Assembly (NCBI RefSeq): GCF_041435215.1
Contig: NZ_CP108394.1
Location: forward strand, 2,046,001-2,110,000
Length of the DNA: 64,000 bases
Direction: 5' to 3'
Origin: Streptomyces sp. NBC_01314
Lineage (GTDB): Bacteria; Actinomycetota; Actinomycetes; Streptomycetales; Streptomycetaceae
Part shown: positions 8,147 through 16,737 of the stretch, piece after piece
How the letters are laid out: every line of letters starts with the position of its first letter
Position numbering within the stretch: the stretch's first letter is position 1
Notes under the pieces: model-generated
Databases searched by the model: none
Told to the model about the DNA's origin: nothing
The model's input: the letters and a program-made list of their open reading frames with translations, nothing else
Made by a program: the position numbers and the translations under genes

Positions 8147-9913
8147 TCAGGCACGCCCGAGAATCCGCCGGACCGCGTCGGTCAGCAGCCGCTCGGCGTC
8201 CTCCGGGGACGCGGCCGCCGTCGCGTGACGGAAGGCGACGTACCCGTCCGGCCGTACGAGGAGGGCTCCCCCGTCGGCCACCTCGCTGAGCCGTGCCCAG
8301 TCGCCGTACGGGTCCTCGTACTCCTGGCCGGGGCCGATGACGGCGGTGGCGATCTCCAGGTGCTGGGCCCCGGCGGCCCTGATCCAGTCGGCGCCGCCGA
8401 TGCCGGTGAGCAGGGTGAAGCGGCCCCGGCCGACGGTGTCGAGCGTGGACAGGGTGCGGGTGCCGGAGGTGATCCAGGCGTGCGGGAGCTTGGCGCCGGG
8501 ACGGGAGGTCGGCTGGTGGTACAGCTCGGGGTCGCGGTCGAAGCCGGGGTCCGCCGTACCGTCGGGAACGATCGCCGAAGAGCTTTCGGCGGGATACCGC
8601 TGGTTCAGGTCGACGCCGTGCGCGTTGAACTCGTACACCTTGAACGCGATCGCCTCGCGGAGCTCCGCCCGCTGCTTCTCGGCCGCCTCGGTGTCGTCCT
8701 TCCGGGCGGCGATGTTGGCCCACAGCTGTTCGGGGGTCTGCGGGGAGAGCCCGTCGAGCGCCTCGAAGACGGGGGCGGTCTCGCCGATCGACTTGTTGGC
8801 GCGGGTGACGATCTGCCTGCCGATCGGGGCGCGTTCGGCGGTGTACGTGTCGAGCAACCCGGGGGACGCGGTGCCGTCGAGGACGAGCTTGAGCTTCCAG
8901 GCCAGGTTGTAGGCATCCTGGATGGAGGTGTTGGAGCCGAGGCCGTTGGACGGCGGGTGGCGGTGTGTGGCGTCGCCGGCGCAGAAGACCCGCCCGTTCG
9001 AGTAGGTCTGCGCGTACATCTCGTTGACGGTCCAGGCCGAGGACGACTTGATGGTCACCGGGATGTCGTCGTCGCCGACCAGCCTGCGGACGATCGACTC
9101 GGCGTACTCGGTGGTCAGGTCGGGGGCGCCCGCGTCGACGTCGTACCCCCAGACGATCATCCACTCGTTCCACGGCCGCACGCACCGCACCAGGCCCGCG
9201 CCGATGCCGCCGACGGTGGCGCCGGGGGCGAGCACCCAGTAGAGGGTGGACGGGCGGTGCGCGGTGTACTTCGACAGATCCATGTCGAAGACGATGTTGA
9301 TGCTGCCGGCCACGCCCATCTGGCCGCCCATCGGCAGCCCGGCGTCCTCGGCGACCCGGGAGCGGCCGCCGTCCGCGCCGATGAGGTACTTGGCGCGGAT
9401 GGTGTACTCGTCGCCCCGCAGCCGGTCCTCGACGGTGGCGGTGACGCCCTCGTCGTCCTGGACGAAGGACGTGTAGACCGTGCCGAAGCGCAGGTTGGTA
9501 CCGCGTGCGACGGCCGCGTCGATGAGCACGGGCTCCATGAGGTGCTGCGGCATGTCGCACATCCGGGTGGGGCTGGCCAGCTCGTGCGCGGCCTGGACGA
9601 GCGGGTCGTTGCCCCACGAGCGGACCCGGCCCAGTTCCTCTCCCGCGAGGCTGGTGCAGAAGGTCGTGTCGCCCATCAGGTGCTGCGGCGTGGCCTTCGC
9701 GACGACCTCGGCCTCGACGCCGAGGTCGCGCAGCACCTCCATGGTGCGCTGGTTGGTGATGTGCGCCCGGGGCGTGTCGGCGAGACGCGCGTGGCGGGTG
9801 ACCACGATGTTCGGGACGCCGTACGTGCTCAGGGCGAGCGCGGCGGAGGCGCCCGCGGGGCCACTGCCCACGATCAGTACGTCGGTCACGACATCCGGCT
9901 CGACGGTGTGCAC
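8147..9913 (-). CDS. FAD-dependent phenol/resorcinol-type hydroxylase
   Basis: The protein has 588 residues. It has the Rossmann GxGxxG motif (VLIVGSGPAGAS, near residue 14), the GADGGRSRV motif, and the second FAD motif (VFCAGDATHRHPPSNGLG) of class A aromatic hydroxylases. The C-terminal thioredoxin-like extension is as in phenol and 2,4-dichlorophenol hydroxylases. Next to hydroxyquinol dioxygenase and maleylacetate reductase it most likely makes hydroxyquinol, for example from resorcinol; the substrate is inferred only. The start is GTG 9913, with GGAG about 9 bases upstream; the frame extends to 9961 without a good ribosome site. Confidence 0.87.
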   Translation of the reverse strand: MHTVEPDVVTDVLIVGSGPAGASAALALSTYGVPNIVVTRHARLADTPRAHITNQRTMEVLRDLGVEAEVVAKATPQHLMGDTTFCTSLAGEELGRVRSWGNDPLVQAAHELASPTRMCDMPQHLMEPVLIDAAVARGTNLRFGTVYTSFVQDDEGVTATVEDRLRGDEYTIRAKYLIGADGGRSRVAEDAGLPMGGQMGVAGSINIVFDMDLSKYTAHRPSTLYWVLAPGATVGGIGAGLVRCVRPWNEWMIVWGYDVDAGAPDLTTEYAESIVRRLVGDDDIPVTIKSSSAWTVNEMYAQTYSNGRVFCAGDATHRHPPSNGLGSNTSIQDAYNLAWKLKLVLDGTASPGLLDTYTAERAPIGRQIVTRANKSIGETAPVFEALDGLSPQTPEQLWANIAARKDDTEAAEKQRAELREAIAFKVYEFNAHGVDLNQRYPAESSSAIVPDGTADPGFDRDPELYHQPTSRPGAKLPHAWITSGTRTLSTLDTVGRGRFTLLTGIGGADWIRAAGAQHLEIATAVIGPGQEYEDPYGDWARLSEVADGGALLVRPDGYVAFRHATAAASPEDAERLLTDAVRRILGRA

Positions 9914-9984
9914 GGGAGACGCTCCAGGGAATGAGAACAGGCACTGACCGTTCAAGATCATGGAGGGCTGCGCGGGAGCGTGGG

Positions 9985-10001
9985 TGTCTCAATAAGAGAC
10001 A
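9985..10001. promoter_or_regulatory. Perfect inverted repeat, likely operator of the adjacent regulator
   Basis: TGTCTC-AATAA-GAGACA is a perfect 6-bp inverted repeat with a 5-bp centre. It lies in the intergenic region between the hydroxylase start (9913) and the Fis-type regulator start (10200). Enhancer-binding regulators with a Fis-type helix-turn-helix bind dyads of this size, so it is the best candidate site for activation of the hydroxyquinol operon. A lone half site (TGTCTC) occurs at 10163-10168. Confidence 0.6.
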
Positions 10002-10199
10002 GTGCGTACGGTTTGCCGGATGGGTGCCGTACGGGAGTCGTACGGGGTACGGGGCGGGGCCCACGTTCGTTCACGCGGACCGGTGAGTTCGGGTTCATCG
10101 CCCGCCCGCCGGGTGCGGGGTCAAGGGTCCGGGTGCCGGGGCCCAAGGCCCGGGGTGATGGTTGTCTCTTCAACCTCGCCGGGTACGGTGAGTGCTGTC

Positions 10200-12140
10200 G
10201 TGACCACCGCGGAGCACCTCCCCGTCCACCCTGCCCTGGCGTCGCTGCGCAGGGCCCGTGAGTTGTTCCTCGAAGGGCGTCAACTGCCGGACGGTGTACC
10301 GGAGGAGATCGTCGCCGCGTGGAGGCGTGCCCGGTTCTTCGGTCTGCGGCACGACGTGCCGGACTCCGCGACCGAGGCCCCCGGCAGGGCCACCGACCCA
10401 CCGCGGAACGCCGTACGACCGGACGAGTCCGCCCTGTTGGCCGCGGCCCGGCCGGTGCTCGAACGGCTCGCGCCCGCCATGGGCACCGGGTGGACGGCGC
10501 TCCTGCTGACCGACGAGCGGCTGCGGGTGCTGTGGGCGACCGGGTGCGCGCCGGGCGATCCCTGCTGCGAGGACCTCTCCGAGCAGGTGGTCGGCAACAA
10601 CAGCGCGGCGCTCGCCGTGCGCACCCGGCGCCGCGCCGAGGTGCACGGCCCGGAGCACTTCCTCGATCTGTGGCAGAACGTGTCCGCGGTCAGCGTGCCC
10701 GTGCTCGCGCCGGAGACCGGGCGGACGGTGGGCACGGTGACGGTCACCACCGGGCTCCGCGCCGAGTGCGCTCCGCATCCGTGGGCCTCCCTCGCCGAGG
10801 CCGCGGCCGGTGCCGTCGAGGCGGAGCTCCTCGCGCGGTCGCGGCCGGCCGAGCGGGCCCTGCTGGACGCGTATCTGCGGGCCGCGCGGGAGCAGGGGCG
10901 GGCGGTCGTGGCCCTCGACGGCCGCAACCGTCTGGTGAGCGAGGCCGCGGGGCGCCTGTTGTCACCGGAAGGGGTGGATGCACTGGAGCGAGGCTTCGCC
11001 GGGCTGCTGCGGGACGCGAACGGCGGGGGGAGGCCCAGGGGTGAGGGCTTCTCGGGTACGACGCAGCCGGAAGCGGTGGCCGAAGCCGTCTGGGGTACGG
11101 CGGCGGAGCCTGATCCCGGCGTGGCGCCCGGGGCGGTGTCCGAAGGGGCGCGCGAGGCGGTCTCCGAAGGGTCCGTGACCGGAGCGGCAGCGGCAGCGGC
11201 AGCGGCAGCGGCAGCGGCAGCGGACCCGTACCGTATCCGGCTCCCGGACGGTGTGCGGTGTTCCGCGACGGTCACCCCGGTCGCGCACCGGGGGTCGGTC
11301 ATCGGCGTGGTGGCCGTGCTGGAGCCGCTGGGAGCCGGCGCCGCCGTGTCGGTCGGGCGGGGTGTCGTGGCGCTGGCCGGGCACTCGGTGCCGTGGCGGC
11401 ACGCGGTGGGCCGCGCCACGGAGTTGGCCCGGTCGCCCGAGCCGCTGCTGATCGTGGGCGAACGCGGCACCGGAAAGACCGCGCTCGCCCACGAGCTGGC
11501 CCCCGAGCTGCTGGTCGTCGACGCGGCGGAGGGCGAACCGGTCTCCCTGCTCGACGAGTTGGCGGAGGGCCACGCGCTCCTCATCCGCCATGCCGAGCGG
11601 CTCGCGCAACCCGACACGGCGACGCTCAACTCACTCCTCGAAACGCATCCGGGCGCGCCCCTGCTGGTCACCTACACTCCCGGGACACCGCCGGGCCCCT
11701 GCCTCCAGCGGCTCCTGGACACGCTGGCCGCCCGCTCGGTCACCCTCCCCGCGCTGCGTGAACGGCCGGAGGACATAAGGGAGTTGTTGACGGCCCTGGC
11801 TCCGAAGCCGGCCCCCGGGCAGCCCCCGCTCACCTGGACACTGGACGCCCTGCGCGCCCTGGAACAGCATCCGTGGCCCGGCAACGCCACCGAACTCGTC
11901 CACCTCGTAAGGGCATTGGCCGAGCACCGACGAGTGTCCGGGCCCGTACGACGCGCCGAACTGCCGGACGCCGTCCGTGAGGGTCCCGCGGCCCGGCGCC
12001 TCAGCCCCATGGAGCACGCCGAACGCTCCGCCATCCTGGAGGCCCTCCGCCGCAACGGGGGCAACAAGGCCCGCACGGCGGCGTCCCTGGGCATCGCCCG
12101 CGCCACGCTGTACCGGAAACTCCGGGGATATCGGGGCTGA
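10200..12140 (+). CDS. GAF/AAA/Fis-type transcriptional regulator (sigma-54 activator-like, without GAFTGA)
   Basis: The 646-residue protein has an N-terminal GAF-like sensor half (residues 80-200) and a shortened AAA+ module with Walker A GERGTGKT near residue 419 and LPALRERPEDI. An HPWPGNATEL segment and a C-terminal Fis helix-turn-helix (NKARTAASLGIARATLYRKL) follow. The GAFTGA loop that contacts sigma-54 is absent, which fits an organism expected to lack sigma-54. A run of about 13 alanines near residue 330 is encoded by a hexanucleotide repeat. It is divergent from the hydroxyquinol operon and probably controls it. GTG 10200 was chosen because homology-like sequence begins there; the frame extends upstream. 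Confidence 0.85.
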   Translation: MTTAEHLPVHPALASLRRARELFLEGRQLPDGVPEEIVAAWRRARFFGLRHDVPDSATEAPGRATDPPRNAVRPDESALLAAARPVLERLAPAMGTGWTALLLTDERLRVLWATGCAPGDPCCEDLSEQVVGNNSAALAVRTRRRAEVHGPEHFLDLWQNVSAVSVPVLAPETGRTVGTVTVTTGLRAECAPHPWASLAEAAAGAVEAELLARSRPAERALLDAYLRAAREQGRAVVALDGRNRLVSEAAGRLLSPEGVDALERGFAGLLRDANGGGRPRGEGFSGTTQPEAVAEAVWGTAAEPDPGVAPGAVSEGAREAVSEGSVTGAAAAAAAAAAAAADPYRIRLPDGVRCSATVTPVAHRGSVIGVVAVLEPLGAGAAVSVGRGVVALAGHSVPWRHAVGRATELARSPEPLLIVGERGTGKTALAHELAPELLVVDAAEGEPVSLLDELAEGHALLIRHAERLAQPDTATLNSLLETHPGAPLLVTYTPGTPPGPCLQRLLDTLAARSVTLPALRERPEDIRELLTALAPKPAPGQPPLTWTLDALRALEQHPWPGNATELVHLVRALAEHRRVSGPVRRAELPDAVREGPAARRLSPMEHAERSAILEALRRNGGNKARTAASLGIARATLYRKLRGYRG

Positions 12141-12292
12141 CCCGTTCGAGACCCGGTACGCGTCGAGACCCGGTACGCGCCCGCGCGGATGCGGCCGCGG
12201 GGGCCGCCGTGTGGCGATCAACGGGCGGCCGCACGACCATGGGAAAGGCCGGTTCACCCGTACGGCCCCGTTTGCCAGGAAGGTGGTATCCG

Positions 12293-13126
12293 ATGTGCCG
12301 GTGGCTCGCCTACTCGGGAACGCCCGTCCTGCTCGACACGATCCTCTACAAGCCCGCGCACTCCCTGATCGACCAGAGCCTGCACTCCCGGCTGGGCGTC
12401 GAGACCACCAACGGTGACGGGTTCGGCATCGGCTGGTACTCGCCGGACCTGGAGACCCCCGCGGTCTTCCGCGACATCGGCCCGGCATGGAGCAACCGCA
12501 ATCTGCGGGAGATCGCCGACCATGTCCGCTCGCCGCTGTTCTTCGCCCACATCCGGGCCTCGACCGGTACCGCCGTGCAGCAGACCAACAGCCACCCGTT
12601 CCGCCACGGCCGCTGGATGTGGATGCACAACGGCGCGATCACCGACTTCCACCTGATCCGGCGGGACCTCTCCCTGGCCGTCGACCCGGAGCTCTTCGCC
12701 GACATCGAAGGACAGACGGACTCCGAGCTGATGTTCTACCTGGCGCTCACGCTCGGTCTGGAGGAGGACCCTCCGGGCGCCGTCGCGCGGATGGCGGGCC
12801 TGGTGGAGCGCACCGGGCACGCGCACGGGGTGGAGTTCCCCCTGCAGATGACGGTCGCCGTGACGGACGGCGAGGCGCTGTGGGCCTTCCGCTACTCCAG
12901 CCAGAAGACGTCACGCTCGCTGTTCTACAGCACCCGGGTGGAGACGATGCGCGCACTCCACCCCGATCTGGCGTTCCTGCGGGAGGTCTCCGACGAGACC
13001 CGCCTCATCGTCTCCGAGCCCCTGGGCGATCTGCCCGGCGCCTGGAACGAGGTCCCCGAGAGCAGCTACGGCGTCGTCCGGGCCGGAGAGGACGAAATGC
13101 GTCCCTTCGCCCCACAGCCCGTGTAG
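12293..13126 (+). CDS. Class II glutamine amidotransferase
   Basis: The 277-residue protein starts MCRWLAYSG, so removal of Met exposes the catalytic Cys2 of N-terminal-nucleophile glutamine amidotransferases. GDGFGIGWY, FAHIRASTG and NSHPF (oxyanion and glutamine-binding loops) follow in the expected order. It resembles the YafJ/EgtC-like group, but the ergothioneine genes egtA, egtB and egtD are absent nearby, so an EgtC role is not claimed. AGGAAGGTGG provides the ribosome site. Upstream, at 12145-12180, a 17-base sequence is repeated in tandem. Confidence 0.85.
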   Translation: MCRWLAYSGTPVLLDTILYKPAHSLIDQSLHSRLGVETTNGDGFGIGWYSPDLETPAVFRDIGPAWSNRNLREIADHVRSPLFFAHIRASTGTAVQQTNSHPFRHGRWMWMHNGAITDFHLIRRDLSLAVDPELFADIEGQTDSELMFYLALTLGLEEDPPGAVARMAGLVERTGHAHGVEFPLQMTVAVTDGEALWAFRYSSQKTSRSLFYSTRVETMRALHPDLAFLREVSDETRLIVSEPLGDLPGAWNEVPESSYGVVRAGEDEMRPFAPQPV

Positions 13127-13178
13127 GGCGCAGGGTCGCGTCGGAGTACGGCGAAGGGGCGCGTGCGAGTACGGCGAA

Positions 13179-13210
13179 GGGGCCGCTTCGGATTGCTCCG
13201 AAACAGCCCC
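13179..13210 (-). terminator. Hairpin downstream of tRNA-Pro copy 1
   Basis: GGGGC...GCCCC arms enclose a second stem (TTCGGA/TCCGAA) just past the tRNA 3' end on the minus strand. It is a plausible intrinsic terminator of the Streptomyces type without a U-tract. A 17-base direct repeat (GAGTACGGCGAAGGGGC) partly overlaps it. Confidence 0.55.
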
Positions 13211-13230
13211 TGAGCTGCGACTCCTTCGAG

Positions 13231-13304
<74 letters not shown>

Positions 13305-13404
13305 GTGCGCTGCCCACGGTGAACCGTGTGATCGCGCAGTGAGAACTTTACCGTACGTCGGGCCCCCTCCCCGCAGCCGACGAGAGGCGGGGGACAATCG
13401 AGGC

Positions 13405-13959
13405 ATGAGTGGTACGGCGGACGACCGGGCGACGCGGGGACGGGACCGGGACGAGGAGGGGCGGGCGCGGAGCTCGCGGCCCCGGGACGGACTGGGGCGC
13501 CCTCTGCCGTACGGGGCGCGGGGTGTGCGACGGCAGCCCGAGGGGGTCGTGCGGGCCCCCGAGGAGACGGTCGTCGAGGCACAGGCGCTGCTGGACGCGG
13601 GAATGCCGTTCCATGCGCACGAGGTCTTCGAGGACGCGTGGAAGTCCGGGCCGGACGAGGAGCGCGCGCTGTGGCGGGGGCTGGCCCAGCTCGCGGTGGG
13701 CCTCACCCACTCGGCACGCGGGAACGTCAAGGGCGGGGCCCTGCTGCTGCGGCGCGGGGCCGGGGCCGTCGAGGAGTGGGAGGCCGGGAGTGGCCGGCAG
13801 CGGCCCTACGGTGTCGACCTGGCGGAGGTGGGGGCCTGGGCCAGGGACCTGGCCGACGTCGTGGAGCGCGAAGGAAGCGCCGTGGACGCGGAGGCCTGGG
13901 CACCCCGGCTGCGCGGGGACCAGGGTGGACACGCGACAGCTCGTTCCGGACAGCGGTAG
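13405..13959 (+). CDS. DUF309-family protein
   Basis: The 184-residue protein carries the DUF309 hallmark FHAHEVFEDAWK (near residue 72) and WRGLAQLAVGLTHSARGN, conserved helices of an all-alpha family of unknown function. The first 50 residues are charged and low-complexity (DDRATRGRDRDEEGR). The start is the ATG at 13405. It stands alone between the tRNA and a convergent permease gene. Confidence 0.83.
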   Translation: MSGTADDRATRGRDRDEEGRARSSRPRDGLGRPLPYGARGVRRQPEGVVRAPEETVVEAQALLDAGMPFHAHEVFEDAWKSGPDEERALWRGLAQLAVGLTHSARGNVKGGALLLRRGAGAVEEWEAGSGRQRPYGVDLAEVGAWARDLADVVEREGSAVDAEAWAPRLRGDQGGHATARSGQR

Positions 13960-14080
13960 CCGCGTAGGGGCGCTTCCGGCACTCCGCAACGTACGCTCCC
14001 ATATCGCGCTAAACCATCGCACCTTCCCGGATCGGCTCCGCATGCAGGGTCGGTGTGCCGGTGGCGTGGGGTCGGGGGCC

Positions 14081-14854
14081 TCAGCGGAGCAGTAGCTGGA
14101 GGCCGCCCACAATCGTCGCCGCGATCACCAGCTGTTCGAACACCTTCTGGTTGATGCGGTTGACCGCCCACTTGCCGAGAAAGGCGCCCGGCACCACGAA
14201 CAGGGCGAGCGTGGCGTCCAGCAGCAGGGAGTGCGCGTCGATGAGGCCGAGGCCCACGCTGAAGGGAACCTTGGAGACGTTGACGATGAGGAAGAAGAAG
14301 GCCGACGTGCCCAGGAAGCCGAGCTTCCGGAAACCCGCCGAGAGCAGGTACATGGACATCACGGGACCGCCGGCGTTGGCGACCATGGTGGTGAAGCCGC
14401 CGAGGACGCCGTACGAGCGGGCCTTGACGCGGCCCGCGCGGGTGGTGATCGCGTCGGGTTCGTCGTCCTTGTCGACCGTGCGCCGGCGCCAGATCGTGAC
14501 GGCCGTCATCAGCAGCAGGATCGTGCCGATCGACGTGCGAACGGTCTGGTCGTCGGCCCGGACCAGGAACAGCGTGCCGAGGACGACACCGGCGCCGACC
14601 GCGGGAAAGAGCTTCCACAGCGTGGGCCAGTGGGCGTGCCGGCGGTAGGTCAGGACGGCGAGGACGTCCCCGACGATCAGGATCGGGAGCAGGACGCCGG
14701 TCGAGGCGCGGGCGGGCAGGACCGCCGCGAAGATCGCGAGGCTGACCGTGTTGGCACCGCTCACGGCGGTCTTCGAGAAGCCGACGAGTACGGCGGCGAA
14801 GGCGAGGGCCGCGAACCCGGCCGTGGACAGGTCCCAGAGAGTCATCGTGTTCAT
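14081..14854 (-). CDS. TauE/SafE-family membrane permease
   Basis: The 257-residue protein is strongly hydrophobic with about eight predicted membrane segments. It has the TauE/SafE features GFSKTAVSGANTVSLAIFA near the N-terminus and GGFTTMVANAGGPVMSMYLL in the middle. The family exports or moves sulfite, sulfoacetate or similar anions, but the substrate here is not shown. The start is the ATG at 14854 (alternative ATG 14845). It is divergent from the following hydrolase gene. Confidence 0.88.
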   Translation of the reverse strand: MNTMTLWDLSTAGFAALAFAAVLVGFSKTAVSGANTVSLAIFAAVLPARASTGVLLPILIVGDVLAVLTYRRHAHWPTLWKLFPAVGAGVVLGTLFLVRADDQTVRTSIGTILLLMTAVTIWRRRTVDKDDEPDAITTRAGRVKARSYGVLGGFTTMVANAGGPVMSMYLLSAGFRKLGFLGTSAFFFLIVNVSKVPFSVGLGLIDAHSLLLDATLALFVVPGAFLGKWAVNRINQKVFEQLVIAATIVGGLQLLLR

Positions 14855-15079
14855 GCGGGGTCCGATGCTATGCGCGCCCATCGGCACGCGACAGGACCGT
14901 CTCGCCAGTTGGCCCTGCCACGTCCGATCCTGACTCCGGTGGCCCCGACCGTGCCCGGTTCGATCTTTCTCGCCCCCGCCGCCGCCCGGTTCGGCTTTCG
15001 CCCCGGACGGCCCATGGACCATCGTCCGACGGGCTGGCAAGATCCCCCGGGTACCTTCACCGACGTAGTTGGAGGAGTC

Positions 15080-15889
15080 ATGGCCGACTCGCGCGAGCAC
15101 AGCTTCGCCGGTACGCGGGGCGGTGTCACCGCACGGGAATGGCCGTGCGAGGGGGCGCGGTACGTCGTGCTCCTGGTGCACGGCTACGGGGAGCACATCG
15201 GCCGGTACGAACATGTGGCCGATGCCCTGGTGCGGCACGGCGCGGCGGTGTTCGGTCCCGATCACATGGGGCACGGCAGGTCGGCGGGCGAGCGGGTGCT
15301 GATCGAGGACTTCGAGGACGTGGTCACCGATGTGCGCGCCGTGGAAGTGCTGGCCCGGGCCGCGTATCCGGGGTTGCCGGTCGTGCTGATCGGCCACTCC
15401 ATGGGCGGTCTGATCGCCGCGCGGTACGCCCAGCGGTACGGCGCGGGGGTCGGCGCGGTCGTGCTGTCCGGGCCCCTGATCGGCATCTGGGAGCCGCTGA
15501 GGGTGCTGCTCGCGCCGCCGGAGGTGCCCGACGTGCCTCTCGACCCGAAGATGCTCTCGCGGGACATGGCGGTCGGTGCCGCGTACGCGAACGATCCGCT
15601 GGTGTGGCACGGCCCGTTCAAGCGGCCGACGCTGGAGGCCATCGACCGCTCCCTGGAGACGGTCTCGAAGAGCGGGTCCATCGGTGCGCTCCCGCTGCTG
15701 TGGCTGCACGGCGACGACGACCGGATCGTGCCGCTGCCCGGCAGCCGTACGGGGATCGAGGAGTTCCGCGGCGCCGACTGGACCGAACGCGTCTACCCGG
15801 GTGCCCGGCACGAGGTGTTCAACGAGACGAACAAGGTCGAAGTGCTCACGGACGTCAAGGAGTTCGTGGAGGGCGCGCTGGGACTCTGA
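15080..15889 (+). CDS. Alpha/beta hydrolase, monoacylglycerol-lipase type
   Basis: The 269-residue protein has the serine hydrolase pattern: oxyanion-hole VHGYGEHIGRY, FGPDHMGHGRSAG, nucleophile elbow GHSMGG (near residue 113), an acidic residue in LHGDDDRIVPLPGS, and the catalytic His in GARHEVFNE. This order matches Hydrolase_4/monoglyceride lipases. GGAGGAG precedes the ATG at 15080. No signal peptide is present, so it is likely cytoplasmic. Confidence 0.88.
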   Translation: MADSREHSFAGTRGGVTAREWPCEGARYVVLLVHGYGEHIGRYEHVADALVRHGAAVFGPDHMGHGRSAGERVLIEDFEDVVTDVRAVEVLARAAYPGLPVVLIGHSMGGLIAARYAQRYGAGVGAVVLSGPLIGIWEPLRVLLAPPEVPDVPLDPKMLSRDMAVGAAYANDPLVWHGPFKRPTLEAIDRSLETVSKSGSIGALPLLWLHGDDDRIVPLPGSRTGIEEFRGADWTERVYPGARHEVFNETNKVEVLTDVKEFVEGALGL

Positions 15890-15942
15890 GCCTCTGCTCC
15901 ACACCGCGTTTTCACGTGTCCGACCGGGGCACCCGGACCCGC

Positions 15943-16218
15943 ATGGAGTGGTTGCGGAGAGCGGCCTGCGTGGGAGAGGACCCCGAACTGTTCTTCCCCG
16001 TGGGCACCACAGGGCCGGCACTCGACGATGTCGCCGCCGCCAAACGTGTCTGCGCCGGCTGCCCGGTGCGCCGCGAGTGCCTCAACTGGGTGCTCGGCAA
16101 CGGGCAGACGGCCGGTGTGTGGGGCGGCATGGACGAGGAGGAGCGCACCGAACTGCTCCGCAGGGCCGGCAGCGCCGACGCCGCCCGGCACGAAGCGTTC
16201 GCCGGCATGATGCGATGA
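15943..16218 (+). CDS. WhiB-family iron-sulfur regulator
   Basis: The 91-residue protein has the four WhiB cysteines (RRAACVGED, then KRVCAGCPVRRECLNW) that bind a [4Fe-4S] cluster, followed by the GVWGGMDEEER turn that contacts the principal sigma factor. An acidic ELFFP motif precedes the second cysteine. ATG 15943 gives the usual short N-terminus; an in-frame GTG at 15916 would add nine residues. The dps-like gene starts 10 bp after its stop, so the two are probably co-transcribed. Confidence 0.9.
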   Translation: MEWLRRAACVGEDPELFFPVGTTGPALDDVAAAKRVCAGCPVRRECLNWVLGNGQTAGVWGGMDEEERTELLRRAGSADAARHEAFAGMMR

Positions 16219-16228
16219 GGAGTACTAC

Positions 16229-16714
16229 GTGATGACGATGGTGAGGAGCACACTTCCCGAGCCCGCCCGCCGGATCGCGGGCGACGCGCTGCAGGAGAGC
16301 CTGGTCGATCTGCTGGGGCTCTCGCTGATCGGGAAGCAGGCCCACTGGAACGTCGTGGGACCGAGGTTCCGTTCGATCCACCTCCAGCTCGACGAGGTGG
16401 TGTCCACCGCACGGTCGTTCGCCGATGACGTCGCCGAACGCGCGGCGGCGCTGGGGGTCGCCCCGGACGGCCGGCCCGAGACCGTGGCGGCACGGTTCGA
16501 CCTGCAGGGGCCGAAGGACGGCTGGCTGCGGGACACCGAGGTCGTACGGCTGCTGGTGGCGGCGCTGGAGACGGCGATCGGACGGCTGCGTGAGCGTATC
16601 GAGGCCACCGAGGAGGCCGACAAGGTCACGCAGGACCTGTTGCTCTCCATCACGTACGAGCTGGAGAAGCAGCGCTGGATGTTCGAGGCCGAGAACTGGC
16701 CGCGCGAGGGCTGA
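16229..16714 (+). CDS. Dps-family ferritin-like DNA-protection protein
   Basis: The 161-residue protein has the Dps four-helix bundle with the intersubunit ferroxidase ligands in KQAHWNVVGPRFRSIHLQLDE and a following ADDVAERAAALG. Dps proteins form 12-mers that oxidise and store iron and protect DNA. GAGGAG overlapping the whiB stop is the ribosome site. GTG 16229, ATG 16232 and ATG 16238 are all possible starts. Close linkage to a redox-sensing WhiB gene suggests stress or developmental control. Confidence 0.88.
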   Translation: MMTMVRSTLPEPARRIAGDALQESLVDLLGLSLIGKQAHWNVVGPRFRSIHLQLDEVVSTARSFADDVAERAAALGVAPDGRPETVAARFDLQGPKDGWLRDTEVVRLLVAALETAIGRLRERIEATEEADKVTQDLLLSITYELEKQRWMFEAENWPREG

Positions 16715-16737
16715 CAGCGAGGACTGACCGCTGTTCG

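Noticed and set aside
7883..9934. A 683-codon plus-strand ORF opposite the flavin monooxygenase
   Set aside because: It is the antisense shadow of a gene with clear FAD motifs. Long antisense ORFs are expected at this GC content, and its translation shows no domain.
8052..10064. A 670-codon minus-strand ORF overlapping the monooxygenase in another frame
   Set aside because: It is Arg/Pro/His-rich in composition, typical of the wrong frame.
11184..11222. Hexanucleotide repeat (GCGGCA) as a phase-variation switch
   Set aside because: A 6-base unit changes Ala number but never the frame, so it cannot turn the regulator on and off.
12293..13126. Naming the class II amidotransferase EgtC
   Set aside because: No egtA, egtB, egtD or egtE is nearby, and the Cys2 start alone does not separate EgtC from YafJ-like proteins.
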